Assembly: GCF_900177245.1 (NCBI RefSeq)
Contig: NZ_FXBM01000003.1
Span: 124,001-188,000 of the forward strand
DNA: 64,000 bases
Reading direction: 5' to 3'
Source of the DNA: Rathayibacter oskolensis
GTDB lineage: Bacteria > Actinomycetota > Actinomycetes > Actinomycetales > Microbacteriaceae
Within the stretch, counting starts at the first letter, position 1, and the number at the start of each line of letters is the position of its first letter. A program made the position numbers and the translations under genes. The notes under the pieces were generated by a model. The model searched no databases. It was not told the DNA's origin and saw only the letters and a list, made by a program, of their open reading frames with translations. Shown here piece by piece: positions 34,912 through 41,098 of the stretch.

Positions 34912-36366
34912 TCAGAGCGCGATGACCACGCTCTTCGTCTCGCAGAACGAGCGCAGCGCCTCCTCGCCCAGGTCGCGGCCCAGCCCCGACTCCCCCACGC
35001 CGCCGAACGACAGCGCCGGGTCGAAGAGGTTGTACGTGTTGACCCAGACGGTCCCCGCCCGGAGGCGCCGCCCCATGCGGTGCGCCCGCGACAGATCCCG
35101 CGTCCACACCCCCGCGGCGAGGCCGTAGCTCTGGTCGTTCGCGATCCGCACCGCGTCGTCCTCGTCGTCGAACGGGATGATGCCGACGACCGGGCCGAAG
35201 ATCTCCTCGCGCGCGATGGTCATCGAGTTCGTGACCCCGGTGAACAGCGTGGGCTCGACGTAGTAGCCCGGGCGATCGGGCACACCGCCGCCGACGGCGA
35301 CCACCGCGCCCTCCGCCTCGCCCTTCGCGATGTAGCCGAGAACCTGCTGGCGCTGCTCCTCCGACACCAGCGGCCCGACGGTCACTCCCCCGGCGAGTCC
35401 GTCGCCGAGCGAGACCCGGCGCACCGCCGAGGCCAGCCGCTCCGTCGCCTCCTTCAGGATCGAGCGCTGCACCAGCAGTCGACTGCCCGCCGTGCACATC
35501 TGGCCCAAGTGCCCGAAGGAGGCGCGCATCGCGGTGAGCACCGCCGCGTCGAGGTCCGCGTCCTCGAACACGATGTTCGGGCTCTTGCCGCCGAGCTCGA
35601 GGGTCAGGCGCTTGAAGTCGGCCGACGCGGCGGTCATCACCCGGCGTCCGACCTCGGTGCTGCCGGTGAACGAGACCTTGTCGACGTCGGGGTGCACGGT
35701 CAGCGCGGCGCCGACGCGACCGTCGCCGGTGAGCACGTTGACGACTCCGGAGGGGACGCCCGCCTCCTCGCACAGCGCCGCCAGGCGCAGCATCGTCAGC
35801 GGAGTCTGCTCGGCCGGCTTCACGATGACGGTGCAGCCCGCGGCGAGCGCCGGCGCGAGCTTGAAGCTCGCCGTCATGATCGGGAAGTTCCACGGGAGGA
35901 TCAGCGCCGCGACGCCGACGGGCTCGAGCGTCGTGTAGACGTGGTGCTGCCCGCCGTCGACGGGGACGACGGTGCCGGTGAGGCGCGACGGAGCGCCCGC
36001 GTAGTAGCGGAACACGCGCGCCGAGGTCGCCGTGTCGGCGCGGGATCGCTCGATCGGCTTGCCGTTGTCGCGGGTCTCGAGCACCGCGAGCTCCTCGAGC
36101 CGATCCTCGATCAGATCGGCGACGCGGTTCAGGATCCGGCTGCGGTCGTGCGGGTTCATCCCGCTCCAGCGCGCGTCCTCGTGAGCGCGGCGGGCGGAGG
36201 CGACGGCCGCGTCGATCTCGGCGGGGCCGGCCTGCGGGACCCGCGTGAGCAGCTCCTCCGTGGCGGGGTCGATGATGTCGAGCAGCTCGGCGCCGTCGGG
36301 CGCGATCCACGCGCCGTCGACGAGGAAGGGCTCGATCGGCTCGAGGGGGGCGAGCGTGTCTCTCAT
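34912..36366 (-). CDS. NAD(P)-dependent aldehyde dehydrogenase
   Basis: The 484-aa enzyme shows LPWNFPIMTASFKLAPALAAGC, SFTGSTEVGR, the glutamate in LELGGKSPNI and the nucleophile cysteine in GQMCTAGSRL. The pattern is that of betaine-aldehyde or phenylacetaldehyde type dehydrogenases. A GGAGGAAT ribosome site precedes the ATG at 36366. It is 44 bp downstream of the phosphotriesterase-family gene and probably cotranscribed with it. Confidence 0.93.
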   Translation of the reverse strand: MRDTLAPLEPIEPFLVDGAWIAPDGAELLDIIDPATEELLTRVPQAGPAEIDAAVASARRAHEDARWSGMNPHDRSRILNRVADLIEDRLEELAVLETRDNGKPIERSRADTATSARVFRYYAGAPSRLTGTVVPVDGGQHHVYTTLEPVGVAALILPWNFPIMTASFKLAPALAAGCTVIVKPAEQTPLTMLRLAALCEEAGVPSGVVNVLTGDGRVGAALTVHPDVDKVSFTGSTEVGRRVMTAASADFKRLTLELGGKSPNIVFEDADLDAAVLTAMRASFGHLGQMCTAGSRLLVQRSILKEATERLASAVRRVSLGDGLAGGVTVGPLVSEEQRQQVLGYIAKGEAEGAVVAVGGGVPDRPGYYVEPTLFTGVTNSMTIAREEIFGPVVGIIPFDDEDDAVRIANDQSYGLAAGVWTRDLSRAHRMGRRLRAGTVWVNTYNLFDPALSFGGVGESGLGRDLGEEALRSFCETKSVVIAL

Positions 36367-36410
36367 GGGATTCCTCCGGTGCGGGGTGGGTCGGGCTGCG
36401 CGTCGCCGCG

Positions 36411-37433
36411 TCAGGGGCGCTCGAGCAGGCGGGCCGGCTCGACGACGCTGATGCGGTGCAGCACGTCGTCGGCGATACCGGAGTGGCGGAGCGCCGGCAG
36501 GACGCGCGCGGTCAGGTGGTCGAGGCCGTGTCCGCCGAAGCGGCGCAGCTGGCCCTTGGTCCAGGTGCTGTGGCCGAGCACCCAGCGGATGCCGGGATCG
36601 GTGCCGAGCAGCTCGAGCAGCGCGTCGAGGCGCTGCGGGTCGCTGGCGTTCCGGATGCGGCCGACGTGCGCGCCCTCGTTGCCGAAGCACATCTCGAGCA
36701 CGGCGCCCGCCCGGCCGAGGTCGCGGAGGTAGGGCAGGTCGAGGAACTCGTCGACGGTGCTGAAGACGACACGGGAGGCGTCGACTCCCTCGGCGAGAAC
36801 GTGCTCGAGCACCGCGAGCCCGTTGCGGGCATCGGCGGCGAGGCGCACGGTGATCGCCGAGCCGGTGGCGGCGGCAGCGCGGGCGGCCGCGGTGAGGCTG
36901 ATCCGCTCCTGCTCGCCGGCCGGAGTCGCGAACGCGCCGGTCGTGCCCATCAGTCCGAGGATCCCGGCGCGGTAGTCGGTGCCGGGGATCGCGTCGGTGA
37001 GCGCGCGCTCGAAGAGGGCGGTGCGTCCGTCGACGTCGAGGGCGAGGTACCACTCGGGCAGGAGTCTCGGGAGGTAGGCGCCATAACCGGCTACGACGGT
37101 TACTCCTCCTGCGCGCGCCAGGGCGGGGAGGCGCTGGTGATCGGGGCCGAAGCCCAGCGAGCTGAGATCGACGGCGGCGCGGAGGCCGGCGGCCGAGCCT
37201 GCGCGCAGCTCGTCGGCGAGCAGCTCGGGGTCGTCGAGGCGGAGGTTGTCGGCGAGCGCGAGCTGACTCCAGCGGAGGGCGGCCGCGAGCTCGGCGGTGA
37301 CGAGCCGGTCGGGGTCGAGCGCCTCGGCTCCGGGGCGCTGCAGAGCACTCGCGTCGGTGAGCAGGTGCTCGTGCATCGACACGGCGCCGAGGCTCGCGGA
37401 CTCGACCGGACCGAGGACCGTCTGGATCGCCAT
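36411..37433 (-). CDS. Phosphotriesterase-family protein lacking several metal ligands
   Basis: The 340-aa protein follows the phosphotriesterase/lactonase TIM-barrel pattern, with HEH at residues 21-23 (MHEHLL). The next metal ligands look lost: the bridging Lys/Glu segment reads GILGLMGTTG, the first histidine site reads SAITVRLAAD, and the second reads VVFSTVDEF. The C-terminal LGHSTW also lacks the usual Asp. It is probably not a canonical binuclear hydrolase. The ATG at 37433 lies near the TGGATCCA repeats. It forms an operon with the aldehyde dehydrogenase. Confidence 0.75.
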   Translation of the reverse strand: MAIQTVLGPVESASLGAVSMHEHLLTDASALQRPGAEALDPDRLVTAELAAALRWSQLALADNLRLDDPELLADELRAGSAAGLRAAVDLSSLGFGPDHQRLPALARAGGVTVVAGYGAYLPRLLPEWYLALDVDGRTALFERALTDAIPGTDYRAGILGLMGTTGAFATPAGEQERISLTAAARAAAATGSAITVRLAADARNGLAVLEHVLAEGVDASRVVFSTVDEFLDLPYLRDLGRAGAVLEMCFGNEGAHVGRIRNASDPQRLDALLELLGTDPGIRWVLGHSTWTKGQLRRFGGHGLDHLTARVLPALRHSGIADDVLHRISVVEPARLLERP

Positions 37434-37462
37434 CCCTCACCTTCCCCGCGACCTCGTGCCGC

Positions 37463-37491
37463 TGGATCCAATATACAGGCGCTTGGATCCA
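37463..37491 (-). promoter_or_regulatory. Two TGGATCCA sites flanking a -10 element
   Basis: The palindrome TGGATCCA occurs at 37463-37470 and 37484-37491, exactly 21 bp apart, two turns of the helix. Between them the minus strand has a -10-like TATATT (37475-37470), which touches the first site. This is a likely promoter/operator for the phosphotriesterase-family operon. The regulator is unknown. Confidence 0.6.
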
Positions 37492-37582
37492 TGGGCCTGA
37501 CGACCGGCGCAGTCTGGTCGGCCGAGAGCGCGATCTCGGCCTTCTCCCAGACGAAGGGTCCGCCTCCCTGAGTAAACTCGAT

Positions 37583-37706
37583 GCCAGCAAGGGGAGTACT
37601 CCCGACTGCGGTGAGCCCGTCACTACGGACGCGACAGAGCGTCCCGGGCCATCGGCTCCGCCACGAACCTCCGAGAGGTCGACGGCCGGAGTGGAGGAGA
37701 CCTTGG
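37583..37706 (+). ncRNA. yybP-ykoY manganese riboswitch
   Basis: The leader upstream of a TerC-family gene holds the conserved landmarks of the yybP-ykoY class in order: GGGGAGTACTCCC (37591-37603), GAGCCCGTCACTACGG, GCCACGAACCTC, and GGAGGAGACCTTGG near 37692-37705. A -10-like TAAACT at 37573-37578 would start transcription close to the leader's 5' end. Members of this class bind Mn2+ and raise expression of Mn exporters. Boundaries are estimated. The remaining bases of 37434-37582 hold only the upstream promoter elements. Confidence 0.85.
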
Positions 37707-37737
37707 TCCCGTCTCGACCACCCCTTGGAGTACCCCC

Positions 37738-38769
37738 GTGCAGGTCACCCCCGCCATCTGGCTGATCACCATCGCCGTGACGATCGCCTTCTTCGTCTAC
37801 GAGTTCTTCGCTCACGTGCGCAAGCCCCACGAACCGACCATCGGTGAATCCGCTCGCTGGTCGGCGTTCTACATCGGTCTCGCGCTGCTCTTCGGCGTCG
37901 GGATCGGTCTCGTCTCCGACTGGCGCTACGGCGGCGAGTACTTCGCCGGCTACCTCACCGAGAAGGCGCTGTCGCTCGACAACCTGTTCATCTTCCTCAT
38001 CATCATGAGCGGCTTCGCGGTGCCGAAGAAGTACCAGCAGAAGGTGCTGATGATCGGCATCGTCATCGCCCTGGTCATGCGCGGCGCCTTCATTGCCGTC
38101 GGCGCGGCGCTGATCGAGAACTTCTCGTGGGTCTTCTACCTGTTCGGCGCGCTGCTCTTCGTCCTCGCGTACCAGCAGATCAAGGGCGACCACGGCGATC
38201 CGTCGAACAACGCCTTCATGCGCCTCGTGCGCCGCGTCCTCCCCGTCACCGACGAGTACCACGGCGACAGGCTCACCGTGAAGAAGGACGGCCGCCGCTT
38301 CGTCACTCCGATGCTGCTGACCATCGTCGCCATCGGCTTCATCGACCTGGTCTTCGCGCTCGACTCGATCCCGGCCATCTACGGACTGACCAACGAGGCC
38401 TACATCGTCTTCACCGCCAACGCCTTCGCCCTCATGGGGCTGCGCCAGCTGTTCTTCCTCATCGGCGGCCTCCTCGAGCGCCTCGTCTACCTCAGCCAGG
38501 GCCTGGCCGTGATCCTCGGCTTCATCGCCGTCAAGCTCGTGCTCCACGCCCTGCACGTCAACGAGGTCCCCTTCATCAACGGCGGCGAGCCGCTGCTGTG
38601 GGTGCCCGAGATCCCGATCTGGTTCTCGCTGACCTTCATCGGGGCGACGATCGCGGTCGCGACGACCGCGAGCCTCCTGAAGACCCGCGGCGACCGCGGC
38701 AGGTCCGACCGCGCCACGGTCGAGGGCGAGCCGATCGAGACGGCGGCGGAGTCGCGCTCGGACGCGTAG
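37738..38769 (+). CDS. TerC-family integral membrane protein, probable Mn2+ exporter
   Basis: The 343-aa membrane protein has about eight or nine helices. The TerC-family motifs are EKALSLDNLFIFLIIM (near residue 80) and IDLVFALDSIPAIYGLT (near residue 203), whose acidic residues sit within the membrane and are thought to bind metal. GTG at 37738 is preceded by TTGGAG with seven bases spacing. The riboswitch in its leader supports a role in manganese efflux, as for other TerC proteins with this leader. Confidence 0.93.
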   Translation: MQVTPAIWLITIAVTIAFFVYEFFAHVRKPHEPTIGESARWSAFYIGLALLFGVGIGLVSDWRYGGEYFAGYLTEKALSLDNLFIFLIIMSGFAVPKKYQQKVLMIGIVIALVMRGAFIAVGAALIENFSWVFYLFGALLFVLAYQQIKGDHGDPSNNAFMRLVRRVLPVTDEYHGDRLTVKKDGRRFVTPMLLTIVAIGFIDLVFALDSIPAIYGLTNEAYIVFTANAFALMGLRQLFFLIGGLLERLVYLSQGLAVILGFIAVKLVLHALHVNEVPFINGGEPLLWVPEIPIWFSLTFIGATIAVATTASLLKTRGDRGRSDRATVEGEPIETAAESRSDA

Positions 38770-38780
38770 TCCGCCCGCCC

Positions 38781-38902
38781 GTTGATCGAGTAGCCCGCGC
38801 AGCGGGCGTGCCGAGATCCACCAGCATCGGAAGGCCGAGTCAGAAGGCCGATCCACGGAAGCTGGCGGGTCTCGATACGCCCGTGCGGGCTACTCGACCA
38901 GC
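38781..38902. repeat. Large imperfect palindrome after terC-family gene
   Basis: The left arm (38781-38819, containing GATCGAGTAGCCCGCGCAGC) and the right arm (38868-38902, containing GTGCGGGCTACTCGACC) are imperfect inverted copies. Inner bases CCAGC/GCTGG extend the stem. The element is about 120 bp, lies between genes, and looks like a mobile or dispersed palindrome. A short match, TAGCCCGCGCAGCG, is at 13325-13338 over the RidA-like stop codon. Confidence 0.7.
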
Positions 38903-38994
38903 AGGCTTCTCAGTCGAACTCAGCGGCGGAGGATCTCGTCGCCGGCTCGTGTTGCGGACATGTCCCCAGTGAGCCCCCCTTGATTGGAGAAATC

Positions 38995-39662
38995 TTGAGC
39001 AAGGACATCCAGACCCTCATCTCCAAGGTCGCCCCGCGCATCACCCAGGAGCCGGAAGCGTTCCTGGCCGCTCTCGCGGTCAGCGAGGAAGCCTCTCGCA
39101 GCGGCAGAGGTCGTGCGCGCCGCCTCCGGCGTCTCGGCGTGACGGTGGGAGCAGCAATGCTCATCGCCGCCGGCGGCACGGCCGCAGCGGCCGCAGTGAC
39201 GCAGTCGCTGCGGTGGCAGGCGCCGCAGTGACGCAGTCGCTGCGGTGGCAGGCGCCGAACAGTGTGGTGGCCGAAGCGGTCGACGCGACCGGTGCGGCCG
39301 GCCGAGCCGTCTCGGTGACGTTCATCCCGTCAGCCGTCTACGCTCCCGGTGTCGACGCAGCGACGCCAGGAGCCACCGAGGCGTTCCAGATCGCGCAGCA
39401 GTGGCTCACCGAGCACGCCTTCACCCTTCCGGTTCCCTCGGACGCGCAGACGCTCAGCGACGACCGCGCCGTGGAACTCGACGAGGCAGGGTCGCCGCCG
39501 AGGGTCGCGCTCGAACAGCAGGCGATCGCGGCGACCTCTTCCGGACTCTCCAGCGCGATCGGTGAGGGTCTGCCCGAGCTCGAAGCAGACCTCGCCGCCT
39601 ACCTCGCCGACCAGGAGATCGGCCCGTCGCTGATCGTCATCGAGGTCAGCTCGGGCGTGTAA
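38995..39662 (+). pseudogene. Membrane protein gene frameshifted by a 32-bp tandem duplication
   Basis: The frame starts at TTG 38995 (GGAGA upstream). It encodes a cytoplasmic segment (SKDIQTLISKVAP...), a basic stretch and one membrane helix (about residues 52-70), then reaches TGA at 39229-39231 inside the second copy of a 32-bp repeat. The other frame continues from the repeat (QSLRWQAPNSVV) to TAA at 39660-39662. Removing one repeat copy gives 636 nt, exactly 212 codons, i.e. an intact 211-aa protein. The topology resembles an anti-sigma or sensor protein, and a sigma-factor gene starts 12 bp downstream. As read it is broken; the duplication may be reversible. Confidence 0.85.
39191..39254 (+). 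repeat. 32-bp exact tandem duplication causing a frameshift
   Basis: Bases 39191-39222 and 39223-39254 are identical (each starts CCGCAGTGACGCAG and ends GGTGGCAGGCG). Because 32 is not a multiple of three, reading frame shifts at the junction. It is the only such exact duplication I noticed within a gene in the window. Confidence 0.95.
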
Positions 39663-39673
39663 GAGGTTCAGCA

Positions 39674-40219
39674 GTGACGCCCGAGTCCGATGCGTCCGAG
39701 CGGATGCGTGCCGCGTTCGAAGCGAACGCGATCGATCTGCTCGCCTACCTCGAACGGCGCATCGAACCCCGCACCGCAGCCGCGGACGTCCTCGGCGACG
39801 CGGTGGAGGTCGCGTGGAAGAAGGTCCGAGCCCTGCCCCGAGAACCGGAGCAGGCGAGGATGTGGCTGTTCACCGTCGCGAAGAACACTCTCGCGAATCA
39901 TCGGCGCGGGCTCGGCCGGCACCGCGCCGCCGTCGAGAAGCTCCGTGAAGTGCTGATCGTCGACCAGGCAGCGCACGGCGCCGACGATGTCGATCAGGCG
40001 GAGACTCGGATGATCGTGCAGCGCGCACTGGCATCACTGCGCCCGCAGGACGCAGAGCTGGTGCGGTTGGTCCACTGGGACGGATTCGCCCTCGCCGAAG
40101 TCGCAGCACTCGAGAGCCTGCCTGCGTCGACGGTCCGCTCCCGGTACGCGGTCGTGCTGCGGCACCTCGAGACCGTGCTCACCGCCGACTCCGAGAGGAC
40201 AGCCCCCCACGATGCCTGA
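39674..40219 (+). CDS. ECF-like RNA polymerase sigma factor
   Basis: The 181-aa protein has a sigma-70 region 2 (DVLGDAVEVAWKKVRALP, then ARMWLFTVAKNTLANHRRG, residues about 37-78) and a region 4 helix-turn-helix (LRPQDAELVRLVHWDGFALAEVAALESLPASTVRSRY, about 120-160). GTG start at 39674 with AAGAGG upstream. It follows the frameshifted membrane-protein gene by 12 bp, so the two form one unit. If that partner normally restrains the sigma factor, the duplication could leave it uncontrolled. Confidence 0.9.
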   Translation: MTPESDASERMRAAFEANAIDLLAYLERRIEPRTAAADVLGDAVEVAWKKVRALPREPEQARMWLFTVAKNTLANHRRGLGRHRAAVEKLREVLIVDQAAHGADDVDQAETRMIVQRALASLRPQDAELVRLVHWDGFALAEVAALESLPASTVRSRYAVVLRHLETVLTADSERTAPHDA

Positions 40220-40369
40220 GCCGAGGATCCGCACCCCCGGCACCCTCGGCCTCATGACCCAGCTCCAGGTGAGCGCCTGACATCGCCCCAGGCGGTGGAG
40301 CGGTTTCCACCGAGCGCGCCACGACGCGCCGGCGGGAGGCCCCGGCCGGCGCGACGCGGTGTCGGTGAC

Positions 40370-40999
40370 CTACTCGAACAGGGAGAGCGTCACGACGGAG
40401 GAGTAGTCGCCGGGCTCCACGTCGGGCTCCGTCTTGAGCGTGAGATCGGCGTCAGCGGTCCACGAGCCCTCGGGGTTCACGGCCTGCGAGTCCACGGCGA
40501 GGGCCAGGAGCTCCTGGTCGACGAGGCCGACCGCGTTCGGTCCGGAGTCGAGGACGGTGTCGACCTGGTCCCCTTCTGCGACGAGGCCCGAGGCGCCGCC
40601 GTCGATCAGGTGGGGCGTCCAGCCGAGGTGGTCCGCTCCGATCGAGGGCTGTCCGGAGTCGCCGGTGAACTCGGTCGTGGAGCCGAGCACGTACCAGCCG
40701 GCACCCTGAGGGATCTCGTCCGGGGCGCGGGTGTCGGTGATCGTGACGGTCGGCAGGGATCCTGTGAACCGGCGGACGGTCGGGGTGGAGCCGTTCTCGG
40801 TCAGGATGGCCGAGCTCCCCGCGACGGACATGGCGAGTACGCCGGGTGTCTCGATGGCGGGGATCGAGACGCTGACGTCGACGTCGTCGCTGCCGCGCTC
40901 GGTGTCGGCCGAGGCCGTGGCGGCGGCGACGGTGGTGAGGAGCAGTCCTCCGATCACTGCGGCCGCCGTGCGGCCCAGGAGAGCGGATGTGCATCGCAT
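40370..40999 (-). CDS. Secreted protein, WxL-domain-like
   Basis: The 209-aa protein has a signal peptide (MRCTSALLGRTAAAVIGGLLLTTVAAATASA, cleavage near residue 31). A beta-rich domain follows, ending in PGDYSSVVTLSLFE. Such C-termini are found in WxL-like surface proteins of actinobacteria that bind cell wall or associate with other surface proteins. It lies downstream of the secreted glycosidase gene but beyond a strong hairpin, so it may be transcribed separately or at lower level. The 150 bp between it and the sigma gene hold only hairpin-prone GC-rich sequence. Confidence 0.75.
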   Translation of the reverse strand: MRCTSALLGRTAAAVIGGLLLTTVAAATASADTERGSDDVDVSVSIPAIETPGVLAMSVAGSSAILTENGSTPTVRRFTGSLPTVTITDTRAPDEIPQGAGWYVLGSTTEFTGDSGQPSIGADHLGWTPHLIDGGASGLVAEGDQVDTVLDSGPNAVGLVDQELLALAVDSQAVNPEGSWTADADLTLKTEPDVEPGDYSSVVTLSLFE

Positions 41000-41055
41000 G
41001 GTGTGCTTCTTCCTCCGGCCGCGGTCGGCCGGGAGTCGTGCGGAACGAGGAGGAG

Positions 41056-41092
41056 GGGGGTGCCGGGTCGGGGAGATCGACCCAGCACCCCC
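41056..41092 (-). terminator. Strong hairpin after secreted glycosidase gene
   Basis: GGGGGTGC and GGGTCG (41056-41063, 41065-41070) pair with CGACCC and GCACCCCC (41078-41083, 41085-41092), giving a 14-bp stem with one mismatch. It starts 7 bp past the minus-strand stop at 41099. No U-tract is present. Confidence 0.7.
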
Positions 41093-41098
41093 TCGCGA

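Noticed and set aside
40212-40280. 22-codon frame overlapping the sigma-factor stop
   Set aside because: No ribosome site and no recognisable helix or motif; could be a relic but cannot be supported.
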